The notes under the pieces are model-generated. The model was not told the DNA's origin. It saw only the letters and a program-made list of their open reading frames with translations, and made no database searches. Positions 9,092 to 18,776 of a stretch of 64,000 nt of DNA are shown piece by piece. Source of the stretch: Pseudomonas viridiflava. GTDB lineage: Bacteria; Pseudomonadota; Gammaproteobacteria; Pseudomonadales; Pseudomonadaceae. The stretch is from NCBI RefSeq assembly GCF_001642795.1, contig NZ_LKEH01000025.1, forward strand, positions 195,189 to 259,188. The letters run 5' to 3'. Every line of letters begins with the position of its first letter. The stretch's first letter is position 1. Both the position numbers and the translations under genes were made by a program.

Positions 9092-9558
9092 TGCAAAACC
9101 GCGCCATCGAAACCGGTGTCGGCCTGTTCCTGCTGGCCGGGATACTGGCTCTGCTCTTGCTGGCCCTGCGAGTCAGTGGTCTGAGCACCAGTGCGACCAA
9201 CGACAGTTATAAACTTTATGCCTACTTCGACAATATTGCCGGTTTGACTGTCAGAGCCAAGGTAAGCATGGCTGGTGTCACGATCGGCCGGGTCACCGCG
9301 ATCGATCTGGATCGCGACACCTATACCGGTCGTGTCACGCTGGAGATCCAGAAGAAGGTAGACAATCTTCCGGCAGACTCCACGGCGTCGATCCTGACGG
9401 CGGGCCTGCTGGGTGAGAAATACATTGGTTTGAGCGTAGGTGGCGATCAAGCGCTGCTCAAGGATGGCTCGACCATCCATGACACGCAGTCATCCCTCGT
9501 TCTTGAGGACCTGATCGGGAAGTTCCTGCTCAATACTGTAAGCAAAGACGCCAAATGA
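9091..9558 (+). CDS. mlaD: MCE-domain substrate-binding protein MlaD
   Basis: A 155-residue protein with one N-terminal transmembrane helix (about residues 7-27), followed by a single MCE domain (about 40-120; the LYAYFDNIAGL and GVTIGRV region). MlaD forms a hexameric ring on the periplasmic face of MlaE through which lipids pass. The C-terminal tail after the MCE domain is short. It follows mlaE with a one-base overlap and lies 10 bp before mlaC. Confidence 0.97.
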   Translation: MQNRAIETGVGLFLLAGILALLLLALRVSGLSTSATNDSYKLYAYFDNIAGLTVRAKVSMAGVTIGRVTAIDLDRDTYTGRVTLEIQKKVDNLPADSTASILTAGLLGEKYIGLSVGGDQALLKDGSTIHDTQSSLVLEDLIGKFLLNTVSKDAK

Positions 9559-9568
9559 GGAGCTATAA

Positions 9569-10222
9569 ATGATCTCGATTCTGCGCCGTGGCCTTTTGGT
9601 ATTGCTGGCCGCACTGCCGATGCTGGCCAATGCAGCACCAGCAACGTCGGCCCACGACCTTGTGGATCGCACCACCAAGGAATTGCTGAGCGATCTGGCG
9701 ACCAACAGAGAGCAGTACAAAGCCAATCCAGGCGCCTTCTATGATGCCCTGAACCGCATCGTCGGCCCTGTGGTGGATGCCGACGGCATTTCCCGCAGCA
9801 TCATGACGGTCAAGTATTCGCGCAAGGCCACGCCTGAGCAGATGCAGCGCTTTCAGGAAAACTTCAAGCGCAGCCTGATGCAGTTCTACGGTAACGCCTT
9901 GCTGGAGTACAACAATCAGGGCATTACCGTTTCGCCTGCCAAGCAGGAAGGTGCCGACCGGACCAGCGTAGACATGCAGGTCAAAGGCAATAACGGTGCG
10001 GTTTACCCGGTTTCCTACACCCTTGAGATGGTCAATGGTGAGTGGAAGGTGCGTAACGTCATCATCAACGGTATCAACATTGGTAAATTGTTCCGCGATC
10101 AGTTCGCCGACGCCATGCAGCGCAACGGCAACGATCTGGACAAGACAATCAATGGCTGGGCTGGCGAAGTTGCCAAGGCCAAGGAAACCACCGACGAAGC
10201 TGCACAGAAGCCTGCGCAATGA
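9569..10222 (+). CDS. mlaC: Periplasmic phospholipid carrier MlaC
   Basis: A 217-residue protein with a signal peptide (about residues 1-22, LLVLLAALPMLANA) and a Ttg2D/MlaC lipid-binding domain. It shuttles phospholipids between the MlaA-porin complex in the outer membrane and MlaFEDB. A GAGGAG Shine-Dalgarno precedes the ATG. The gene ends in a four-base overlap with mlaB. The charged C-terminal tail (about residues 195-217) resembles low-complexity tails of homologues. Confidence 0.96.
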   Translation: MISILRRGLLVLLAALPMLANAAPATSAHDLVDRTTKELLSDLATNREQYKANPGAFYDALNRIVGPVVDADGISRSIMTVKYSRKATPEQMQRFQENFKRSLMQFYGNALLEYNNQGITVSPAKQEGADRTSVDMQVKGNNGAVYPVSYTLEMVNGEWKVRNVIINGINIGKLFRDQFADAMQRNGNDLDKTINGWAGEVAKAKETTDEAAQKPAQ

Positions 10223-10524
10223 GTGAGACAGCTGTCCGTCTGGTCGGGCCTGGCGAGCTGAAGCTGGTCGGGGTTCTGGATTACCGCAGCGGGCCGCAAC
10301 TGCGCAAGCAGGGCGCGGCGCTGATCAGGTCCGGCGACCTCGACACCCTGACGCTGGATTGTTCAGGCGTCGAGAAATCCAGCAGCGTGGGCCTGGCCCT
10401 GCTGCTGGCGTTCATGCGTGACGCCAGCGAAGCCGGCAAGTCGATCAAGGTGCAGTCGCTGCCCGAAGACATGCGTAAAATTGCCCAGGTTTCCGGACTG
10501 AACGAGCTTCTGGACATCCATTAA
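10219..10524 (+). CDS. mlaB: STAS-domain protein MlaB
   Basis: A 101-residue protein made of a single STAS domain, with the conserved central segment LTLDCSGVEKSSSVGLALL. In the Mla system this cytoplasmic subunit binds MlaF and is needed for assembly and activity of the transporter. It starts inside the mlaC stop region (ATGA overlap), so it is the last gene of mlaFEDCB. A rho-independent terminator follows 12 bp after the stop, separating it from ibaG. Confidence 0.96.
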   Translation: MSETAVRLVGPGELKLVGVLDYRSGPQLRKQGAALIRSGDLDTLTLDCSGVEKSSSVGLALLLAFMRDASEAGKSIKVQSLPEDMRKIAQVSGLNELLDIH

Positions 10525-10536
10525 CAGGTCAATCGG

Positions 10537-10591
10537 AAAAGCCCTCTGTCCGGCACCCCATCATCGGGGTTCGCATAGCATGGGCTTTTTT
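10537..10591 (+). terminator. Rho-independent terminator after mlaB
   Basis: AAAAGCCC (10537-10544) pairs with GGGCTTTT (10582-10589) and runs into T residues. The long loop holds a second stem ACCCC / GGGGT (10555-10559 with 10566-10570). Confidence 0.8.
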
Positions 10592-10637
10592 GTATCATGG
10601 CCGACCCGCGCGCGTTCAGCGCCGATCGAGGTTAAGC

Positions 10638-12165
<1,528 letters not shown>

Positions 12166-12171
12166 TGGTGA

Positions 12172-12204
12172 ACGACCCTGGCGCTCCAAATGCGCCGGGG
12201 TCGT
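12172..12204 (+). other. GC-rich hairpin downstream of murA
   Basis: ACGACCC pairs with GGGTCGT around a second stem GGCGC / GCGCC. No T tract follows, so it may stabilise the murA 3' end or act as an inefficient terminator before hisG. Confidence 0.5.
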
Positions 12205-12320
12205 CGTTCGATAGCAGGTGTGATTTCTGATTCGTTTCACCTCGGGCATCCTGTGCCGGAGGGTTGTCATGCGCCGTTTGCGTCATGCCAAAAGTTTCCT
12301 GATAAGGACTTACGTTTCCC

Positions 12321-12956
12321 ATGTTGACCATCGCACTGTCCAAGGGCCGCATTCTTGACGACACCCTGCCGCTTCTCGCTGAAGCGGGCATCGTGCCGAC
12401 CGAGAATCCGGACAAGAGCCGCAAGCTCATCATTCCCACGACCCAGCCTGACGTACGTCTGCTGATCGTGCGTGCCACTGACGTACCTACGTATGTCGAG
12501 CATGGCGCCGCCGACCTGGGTGTGGCGGGCAAGGATGTGCTGATGGAATATACCGGTCAGGGCCTTTACGAGCCGCTGGATCTGCAGATTGCCAAGTGCA
12601 AGCTGATGACCGCCGGTGCCATCGGCGCTGTAGAGCCCAAGGGCCGTCTGCGCGTCGCTACCAAATTCGTCAACGTCGCCAAGCGTTATTACGCCGAGCA
12701 GGGTCGTCAGGTCGACATCATCAAGCTGTACGGCTCGATGGAACTGGCTCCGCTGATCGGTCTGGCCGACAAGATCATCGATGTGGTCGACACCGGCAAC
12801 ACACTGCGTGCCAATGGTCTTGAACCGCAGGAACTGATCGCGACCATCAGCTCGCGTCTGGTGGTCAACAAGGCTTCCATGAAAATGCAGCACGCGCGTA
12901 TTCAGGCGCTCATCGACACCCTGCGCAAGGCAGTGGAGTCGCGACACCGCGGCTGA
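12321..12956 (+). CDS. hisG: ATP phosphoribosyltransferase, short form
   Basis: A 211-residue HisG, the first enzyme of histidine biosynthesis (ATP plus PRPP to phosphoribosyl-ATP). The short length shows it lacks the C-terminal regulatory ACT-like domain. Such HisG-S enzymes need the HisZ partner, which is not in this window. Conserved segments include the N-terminal [10 protein letters not shown] and the PRPP-binding region around [20 protein letters not shown]. It is 155 bp downstream of murA and 124 bp upstream of hisD. Confidence 0.97.
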   Translation: MLTIALSKGRILDDTLPLLAEAGIVPTENPDKSRKLIIPTTQPDVRLLIVRATDVPTYVEHGAADLGVAGKDVLMEYTGQGLYEPLDLQIAKCKLMTAGAIGAVEPKGRLRVATKFVNVAKRYYAEQGRQVDIIKLYGSMELAPLIGLADKIIDVVDTGNTLRANGLEPQELIATISSRLVVNKASMKMQHARIQALIDTLRKAVESRHRG

Positions 12957-12984
12957 CCCGATCACGCAACGTTGAGTTGCGTCC

Positions 12985-13048
12985 AGCTATCCGTGTCATA
13001 GCCAAATTTCTCAGGTGCCTGCGCGGATAGCTTGGTAGCTTTAGGCTC
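12985..13048 (+). other. Overlapping inverted repeats in the hisG-hisD spacer
   Basis: AGCTATCCG (12985-12993) is the inverse of CGGATAGCT (13024-13032). An overlapping pair CTCAGG / CCTGAG (from about 13010 to 13048) could form an alternative fold. There is no T tract and no histidine-rich leader peptide, so a classical his attenuator is not supported. Confidence 0.4.
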
Positions 13049-13080
13049 CTGAGCATCCGCCAATTATTGAGGCCCTCGCC

Positions 13081-14427
13081 ATGACCACTTCCACCGCTAT
13101 TCGCCGACTCGATGCTGCCGACCCGGATTTCGCCCGACATCTGGATCATCTGCTGAGCTGGGAAAGTGTGTCTGACGACTCGGTCAATCAGCGCGTGCTC
13201 GACATCATCAAGGCCGTGCGTGAGCGAGGCGACGCTGCCCTGGTCGAGTTCACCCAGCGCTTCGATGGTCTGCAGGTCGCCTCGATGGCCGATCTGATCC
13301 TGCCCCGCGAACGTCTGGAACTCGCGCTGACTCGCATCACGCCAGTCCAGCGTCAGGCGCTTGAGAAAGCCGCCGAGAGGGTTCGCAGCTACCACGAAAA
13401 GCAAAAGCAGGATTCCTGGAGCTACACCGAGGCCGACGGCACCGTGCTTGGCCAGAAGGTGACGCCGCTGGATCGTGCCGGTCTGTACGTACCGGGCGGC
13501 AAGGCGTCCTACCCGTCATCGGTGTTGATGAACGCCATTCCCGCCAAGGTGGCGGGTGTGACCGAGGTGGTCATGGTCGTGCCGACGCCGCGTGGCGAGA
13601 TCAATGAACTGGTGCTGGCTGCGGCCTGCATTGCGGGCGTTGACCGTGTATTCACCATTGGTGGCGCGCAGGCTGTTGCCGCACTGGCCTACGGCACCGA
13701 GAGCGTGCCGAAGGTCGACAAGGTGGTCGGCCCGGGCAACATTTATGTCGCCACGGCCAAGCGCCACGTGTTTGGCCAGGTGGGCATCGACATGATCGCA
13801 GGTCCCTCCGAGATTCTGGTGGTGTGTGACGGTCAGACCGATCCTGACTGGATCGCCATGGACCTGTTCTCCCAGGCCGAGCATGACGAAGACGCGCAGG
13901 CGATTCTGGTCAGTCCGGACGCTGAGTTCCTGGACAAGGTCGCGGCCAGCATCACTCGTCTGCTGCCAACGATGGAGCGTGCGGCCATCGTCGAGACATC
14001 CATCAATGGTCGCGGCGCGCTGATCAAGGTGGCTGACATGGCGCAGGCCATTGAAGTGGCCAACCGCATTGCCCCCGAGCACCTGGAGTTGTCGGTGGCC
14101 GACCCTGAAGCCTGGCTGCCGCAGATTCGTCACGCCGGTGCGATCTTCATGGGCCGTCACACGTCCGAGGCGCTGGGCGATTATTGCGCCGGCCCCAACC
14201 ACGTATTGCCAACCTCCGGCACTGCGCGTTTCTCGTCGCCGCTGGGTGTCTACGATTTCCAGAAGCGCTCCTCGATCATTTATTGCTCGCCGGAGGGCGC
14301 ATCGGAACTGGGCAAGACGGCATCCGTGCTGGCCCGTGGCGAATCGCTGAGCGGCCATGCCCGCAGCGCCGAATACCGAATTACCGACCCGAGCTGGAAA
14401 GCCGGCAGCACAGAGGAAGGCAACTGA
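13081..14427 (+). CDS. hisD: Histidinol dehydrogenase
   Basis: A 448-residue zinc enzyme that catalyses the last two oxidations of histidine biosynthesis, from L-histidinol to L-histidine with NAD. Recognisable family segments are the [19 protein letters not shown] region, the nucleotide-region motif [14 protein letters not shown], and the [11 protein letters not shown] and APEHLEL segments with metal and catalytic residues. Length is standard. Its TGA overlaps the hisC ATG (TGATG), so hisD and hisC are translationally coupled. Confidence 0.98.
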   Translation: MTTSTAIRRLDAADPDFARHLDHLLSWESVSDDSVNQRVLDIIKAVRERGDAALVEFTQRFDGLQVASMADLILPRERLELALTRITPVQRQALEKAAERVRSYHEKQKQDSWSYTEADGTVLGQKVTPLDRAGLYVPGGKASYPSSVLMNAIPAKVAGVTEVVMVVPTPRGEINELVLAAACIAGVDRVFTIGGAQAVAALAYGTESVPKVDKVVGPGNIYVATAKRHVFGQVGIDMIAGPSEILVVCDGQTDPDWIAMDLFSQAEHDEDAQAILVSPDAEFLDKVAASITRLLPTMERAAIVETSINGRGALIKVADMAQAIEVANRIAPEHLELSVADPEAWLPQIRHAGAIFMGRHTSEALGDYCAGPNHVLPTSGTARFSSPLGVYDFQKRSSIIYCSPEGASELGKTASVLARGESLSGHARSAEYRITDPSWKAGSTEEGN

Positions 14428-15479
14428 TGAGCAAATTCTGGAGTCCCTTCGTTCGCGATCTGGTGCCTTATGTGCCGGGCGAGCAGCCGAAGCTGAGCAA
14501 GCTGGTCAAACTCAACACCAATGAAAATCCCTACGGCCCGTCGCCCAAGGCGCTTGAAGCCATGCGCGCTGCGCTGACCGACGACCTGCGTCTTTACCCG
14601 GATCCCAACAGCGATCTGCTCAAGCAGGCTGTGGCCCGTTATTACAGCGTCGAGCCGAACCAGGTGTTTCTGGGCAACGGCTCAGATGAAGTGCTGGCGC
14701 ATATTTTCTACGGGTTGTTCAAGCACGATGCACCGCTGCTGTTCCCGGACATCAGCTACAGCTTCTACCCGGTCTATTGCGGCCTGTACGGCATTGATTA
14801 TGAAGCCGTGGCGCTGGACAAGCAGTTCCAGATCCGTGTCGAGGATTATGCGCGTCCGAATGCCGGGATCATCTTCCCCAACCCGAATGCGCCCACCGGC
14901 TGCCTGATGGCGCTGGAGGCAGTCGAGCAGATCATCAAATCCAGCCCGGATTCGGTCGTGGTCGTGGACGAGGCGTACATCGACTTCGGCGGCGAGACCG
15001 CGATTTCGCTGGTCAATCGTTATCCGAACCTGCTGGTGACCCAGACCTTGTCCAAATCGCGTTCGCTGGCAGGCCTGCGCGTCGGTCTTGCGGTCGGTCA
15101 TCCTGATCTGATCGAAGCGCTGGAGCGGGTCAAGAACAGCTTCAACTCCTACCCGCTGGACCGTATGGCCAACGTGGGCGCTGCTGCGGCATTCGATGAT
15201 ATCGAGCACTTCGAGGTGACGCGCAACAAGGTCATCGAAAGCCGTGAAGTACTGGTTGGACAGTTGCAGGCCAAGGGGTTCGAGGTCCTGCCTTCAGCCG
15301 CCAACTTCATCTTCGCTCGCCACCCACAGCACGATGCTGCCGGATTGGCTGCGAAACTGCGCGAGCAAGGCGTGATCGTGCGCCACTTCAAGCAGCAGCG
15401 CATCGCACAGTTCCTGCGCATCAGTATTGGTACGCCGGAGCAGCATCAGGCGCTGCTGGAAGGATTGAGCGACATCTGA
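14427..15479 (+). CDS. hisC: Histidinol-phosphate aminotransferase
   Basis: The ATG at 14427 overlaps the hisD stop and gives 350 residues beginning [15 protein letters not shown], the normal N-terminus. A longer frame reaches back inside hisD and is not conserved. It is a fold type I PLP enzyme with [12 protein letters not shown] near residue 29, an Asp-Glu-Ala-Tyr segment, and the PLP lysine at about residue 210 in [14 protein letters not shown]. It converts imidazole acetol phosphate to histidinol phosphate using glutamate. Pseudomonads may carry another hisC paralogue elsewhere. Confidence 0.97.
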   Translation: MSKFWSPFVRDLVPYVPGEQPKLSKLVKLNTNENPYGPSPKALEAMRAALTDDLRLYPDPNSDLLKQAVARYYSVEPNQVFLGNGSDEVLAHIFYGLFKHDAPLLFPDISYSFYPVYCGLYGIDYEAVALDKQFQIRVEDYARPNAGIIFPNPNAPTGCLMALEAVEQIIKSSPDSVVVVDEAYIDFGGETAISLVNRYPNLLVTQTLSKSRSLAGLRVGLAVGHPDLIEALERVKNSFNSYPLDRMANVGAAAAFDDIEHFEVTRNKVIESREVLVGQLQAKGFEVLPSAANFIFARHPQHDAAGLAAKLREQGVIVRHFKQQRIAQFLRISIGTPEQHQALLEGLSDI

Positions 15480-15626
15480 GGGATGTGACGCCCTGCGTCG
15501 CATTCGACAGCGGACGCAGAGCGGCGTAAGCGCGCTGGAGCGCTCGTTGTTATACACAAGTCCGTCTCAACACTGATCGTGCCCACGCTCCGCGTGGGCA
15601 TGCCGCCCGGGACGCTCCGCGTCCCA
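15480..15626 (+). repeat. Intergenic hairpin repeat array, copy 2
   Basis: The spacer between convergent hisC and algW holds perfect stem-loops CCCACGC-TCC-GCGTGGG (15582-15598) and GGGACGC-TCC-GCGTCCC (15609-15625), with weaker copies of the GACGC/GCGTC theme at 15486-15545. Bases 15541-15617 match the window start in inverted orientation. It is a REP/BIME-like gene-end repeat without a visible transposase. Confidence 0.8.
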
Positions 15627-15672
15627 TCTGGTCTGATCACGCAACAGGATCAGTCATCCCGTCCGTTTCAAA

Positions 15673-16833
15673 TCACTCGGGATTCGCAGCAGGCGTCGGC
15701 GCAGGAGGTGGGCGTAGGCCTACTTCGGCGCTGAGGCGCAGTTCCTTGCCGTTACGCATCACGTCGATGGCAATCTTGTCCTTGGGTTTGGTGCGCGCCA
15801 CCTGGTTCATCGAGCGACGGCCATCGCCGGCCGGTTCGCCATTGATACTCAGAATGACGTCACCCAACTGTAGCCCGGCTTTCTGCGCCGGTCCGTCGCG
15901 GAAGATACCGGCGACCACGATGCCCGGACGATCTTTCAGTCCAAACGACTCGGCCAGTTCCTGAGTCAGCGGTTGGACCTCGATACCCAGCCAGCCACGA
16001 ATGACCTGACCGTGCTCGATGATCGACTTCATGACGTCCATCGCCAGTTTGGTCGGGATGGCAAAACCGATGCCTTGCGAGCCACCGGACTTGGAAAAGA
16101 TCGCCGTGTTGATGCCGGTCAGGTTGCCGCTGGCATCCACCAGCGCGCCGCCCGAGTTGCCGGGGTTGATAGCCGCGTCGGTCTGAATGAAGTCTTCGTA
16201 GGTGTTGAGCCCCAACTGGTTGCGGCCCGTGGCGCTGATGATGCCCATGGTCACTGTCTGGCCGACGCCGAACGGGTTGCCGATGGCCAGTGCCACATCG
16301 CCGATGCGAATGCCGTCAGAGCGGGCAATGGTGATCGACGGCAGGTTTTTCAGATCTATTTTCAGGACTGCCAGATCGGTTTCAGGGTCGTTGCCGATTA
16401 CCCGTGCGATGGTTTCGCGACCGTCCTTGAGTGCCACGACAATCTGGTCTGCGCCGATGGTCACGTGGTTGTTGGTCAGCAGGTAGCCTTCCGGACTCAT
16501 GATCACGCCAGAACCCAGGCTGGATTCCATGCGCTTCTGCTTGGGCGTGTTGTCGCCGAAAAAGCGACGAAACTGGGGGTCTTCGAACAGTGGGTTGGCA
16601 CCCTTGTTTACCATCTTGGTGGTATACAGGTTCACCACCGCGGGCGCGGCCGCGCTCACCGCGTCTGCGTAAGAGGAAGGACCTTGCATGATATTGGTCG
16701 TCTGCGGCGCCTGTTGCAGATTGACATCCAGGCTGGGCAATCCGACCCATTGTGGATAACGCTGAATGATCAGCATGGCGATAAGCACACCGGCCAGCAG
16801 TGGCCAGCCGAAAAAGCGCAGTGCTTTAAGCAT
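15673..16833 (-). CDS. algW: Periplasmic serine protease AlgW (DegS-like)
   Basis: A 386-residue trypsin-like protease with one N-terminal transmembrane anchor (about residues 9-24), a protease domain and one C-terminal PDZ domain (about 270-375). The catalytic triad is His123 (NNHVTIG), Asp153 (ETDLAVLKID) and Ser227 (GNSGGALVD). The single PDZ domain and membrane anchor distinguish it from DegP/MucD. In pseudomonads AlgW senses misfolded outer membrane proteins and cleaves the anti-sigma factor MucA, releasing AlgU (alginate and envelope stress). Its place next to hisC is conserved in Pseudomonas. It is divergent from the Nif3-like gene across 110 bp. Confidence 0.96.
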   Translation of the reverse strand: MLKALRFFGWPLLAGVLIAMLIIQRYPQWVGLPSLDVNLQQAPQTTNIMQGPSSYADAVSAAAPAVVNLYTTKMVNKGANPLFEDPQFRRFFGDNTPKQKRMESSLGSGVIMSPEGYLLTNNHVTIGADQIVVALKDGRETIARVIGNDPETDLAVLKIDLKNLPSITIARSDGIRIGDVALAIGNPFGVGQTVTMGIISATGRNQLGLNTYEDFIQTDAAINPGNSGGALVDASGNLTGINTAIFSKSGGSQGIGFAIPTKLAMDVMKSIIEHGQVIRGWLGIEVQPLTQELAESFGLKDRPGIVVAGIFRDGPAQKAGLQLGDVILSINGEPAGDGRRSMNQVARTKPKDKIAIDVMRNGKELRLSAEVGLRPPPAPTPAANPE

Positions 16834-16943
16834 TGAACAAGTCCTGGTGGTTTTGGCGCAGAAATTTTTGCCACGGGTGCGCCATAATGGCGGGCATTAT
16901 ACGAGCACAAAGCAGCTCTGAACTGCATATTTAGGAGTCTTTT

Positions 16944-17702
16944 ATGGCTGTTGCCCTGAGCACCCTGGTAGAAGAAGCCGACCGTTATCTCAATAGCGCC
17001 CGTATTCAGGATTACTGCCCCAATGGCCTGCAGGTCGAAGGCCGTCCGCAGGTGATGCGGATCGTCAGCGGCGTCACGGCGAGCCAGGCGCTGCTGGACG
17101 CGGCGGTCGAGGCGCAGGCTGATCTGATTCTTGTGCACCACGGCTATTTCTGGAAGGGCGAGAACCCTTGCGTTGTCGGCATGAAGCAGCGTCGCCTGAA
17201 AACCTTGCTCAAGCACGACATCAGCCTGCTGGCCTATCACCTGCCGCTCGACGTGCATCCCGACGTGGGCAACAACGTGCAGTTGGCGCGTCAACTGGAT
17301 ATCACCGTCGAAGGTCCCCTGGATCCGGAAAACCCCAAAGTGATCGGTCTGATCGGTTCCTTGTCCGAGGCCGTGACCCCGCGCGATTTCGCCCGTCGTG
17401 TCCAGGAGGCGCTGGGTCGCGAGCCGTTGCTGATCGAAGGCAGCCAGATGATTCGTCGCGTCGGCTGGTGCACGGGAGGCGGTCAGGGTTACATCGACCA
17501 GGCAGTGCTTGAAGGCGTCGATCTGTTCCTGAGCGGCGAAGCGTCAGAGCAGACCTTTCACAGTGCCCGGGAAAACGACATCAGTTTCATTGCCGCCGGA
17601 CACCACGCCACCGAACGTTATGGTGTTCAGGCGCTGGGTGATTATCTGGCGCGGCGCTTTGCCGTCGAGCACATTTTCATCGACTGCCCAAACCCGATCT
17701 GA
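16944..17702 (+). CDS. Nif3-like dinuclear metal centre protein (YbgI family)
   Basis: A 252-residue protein of the Nif3/YbgI/DUF34 family. Metal-ligand segments are visible: HHGYFW near residue 55, the HLPLDVHPDVGNN region, and the C-terminal AAGHHATERYG. Homologues form hexameric toroids with two metal ions per subunit. Databases often name them GTP cyclohydrolase type 2-like, but a physiological reaction is not established, so I do not assign one. It is transcribed away from algW with a GGAG Shine-Dalgarno and ends 144 bp before cysD. Confidence 0.92.
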   Translation: MAVALSTLVEEADRYLNSARIQDYCPNGLQVEGRPQVMRIVSGVTASQALLDAAVEAQADLILVHHGYFWKGENPCVVGMKQRRLKTLLKHDISLLAYHLPLDVHPDVGNNVQLARQLDITVEGPLDPENPKVIGLIGSLSEAVTPRDFARRVQEALGREPLLIEGSQMIRRVGWCTGGGQGYIDQAVLEGVDLFLSGEASEQTFHSARENDISFIAAGHHATERYGVQALGDYLARRFAVEHIFIDCPNPI

Positions 17703-17712
17703 TCCATCAAAC

Positions 17713-17769
17713 GGCGGAGCATATGCATAGATCGTTTCGATCTAGCCGCCGCGCTGATTAGCGATATCG
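17713..17769 (+). other. Cluster of palindromes upstream of cysD
   Basis: GGCGG (17713-17717) and CCGCC enclose GCATATGC (17719-17726) and a perfect TAGATCG-TTT-CGATCTA inverted repeat (17728-17744). CGCT-GATT-AGCG and CGATATCG follow (17752-17769). There is no T run. It could be the 3' structure of the Nif3-like gene or an operator region for cysD; CysB sites are too degenerate to call by eye. Confidence 0.45.
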
Positions 17770-17846
17770 TGCATGATAAAGTGCACGGCTCGAATACGGC
17801 CCGCAGGCCGCCCCGGGTTTTCCCGGTCCAACGAACGTGAGTAACC

Positions 17847-18764
17847 ATGGTTGATAAACTGACGCATCTGAAACAGCTGGAGGCGGAAAGCATCCACATC
17901 ATCCGCGAGGTCGCCGCCGAGTTCGATAACCCGGTGATGCTGTACTCGATCGGCAAGGATTCGGCCGTGATGCTGCATCTGGCGCGCAAGGCTTTCTTTC
18001 CGGGCAAGCTGCCGTTTCCTGTCATGCATGTCGATACCCGCTGGAAATTCCAGGAGATGTATCGCTTCCGCGACAAGATGGTCGAGGAAATGGGCCTGGA
18101 CCTGATAACCCACATCAACCCCGATGGTGTGGCACAGGGTATAAACCCGTTCACCCACGGCAGCGCCAAGCACACCGATATCATGAAAACCGAGGGCCTC
18201 AAGCAGGCGCTGGACAAGCATGGTTTCGACGCAGCTTTCGGTGGCGCACGTCGCGACGAAGAGAAGTCCCGCGCCAAGGAGCGCGTGTATTCCTTCCGCG
18301 ACAGCAAGCACCGCTGGGACCCGAAGAACCAGCGTCCCGAGCTGTGGAACGTGTACAACGGCAACGTCAACAAGGGCGAGTCGATCCGCGTGTTCCCGCT
18401 GTCGAACTGGACCGAGCTGGACATCTGGCAGTACATCTACCTTGAAGGCATCCCGATTGTGCCGCTGTACTTCGCGGCCGAGCGTGACGTGATCGAGAAG
18501 AACGGCACGCTGATCATGATCGACGACGATCGTATCCTCGAACACCTCACGGACGAGGAAAAGGCGCGCATCGTCAAGAAGAAGGTGCGTTTCCGCACGC
18601 TTGGCTGCTACCCGTTGACCGGTGCTGTCGAGTCCGAAGCCACCAGCCTGACTGACATCATTCAGGAAATGCTGCTGACGCGAACTTCCGAACGTCAGGG
18701 CCGGGTCATCGACCACGATGGCGCAGGCTCGATGGAAGAAAAGAAACGTCAGGGTTATTTCTAA
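17847..18764 (+). CDS. cysD: Sulfate adenylyltransferase subunit 2
   Basis: A 305-residue ATP sulfurylase small subunit of the PP-loop family. The pyrophosphate-binding motif [10 protein letters not shown] starts at residue 34. With CysN it makes adenosine 5'-phosphosulfate from sulfate and ATP, driven by GTP hydrolysis. It lies 12 bp before the fused cysNC gene and is clearly co-transcribed with it. In pseudomonads the locus is normally activated by CysB under sulfur limitation, which is family knowledge. A 144-bp upstream spacer holds several palindromes. Confidence 0.98.
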   Translation: MVDKLTHLKQLEAESIHIIREVAAEFDNPVMLYSIGKDSAVMLHLARKAFFPGKLPFPVMHVDTRWKFQEMYRFRDKMVEEMGLDLITHINPDGVAQGINPFTHGSAKHTDIMKTEGLKQALDKHGFDAAFGGARRDEEKSRAKERVYSFRDSKHRWDPKNQRPELWNVYNGNVNKGESIRVFPLSNWTELDIWQYIYLEGIPIVPLYFAAERDVIEKNGTLIMIDDDRILEHLTDEEKARIVKKKVRFRTLGCYPLTGAVESEATSLTDIIQEMLLTRTSERQGRVIDHDGAGSMEEKKRQGYF

Positions 18765-18776
18765 GGGGGGTGTCAC

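Noticed and set aside
12321..12956. HisG as a truncated gene (about 90 residues shorter than the E. coli enzyme)
   Set aside because: The short HisG form that works with HisZ is normal in pseudomonads, and all catalytic parts are present.
15480..15626. Repeated short hairpins considered as a CRISPR array
   Set aside because: There is no regular repeat-spacer periodicity, the units are self-complementary hairpins of varied length, and no cas genes are near.
16944..17702. Assigning GTP cyclohydrolase activity to the Nif3-like protein
   Set aside because: That database name reflects distant similarity; the family has no settled reaction and the sequence does not show one.
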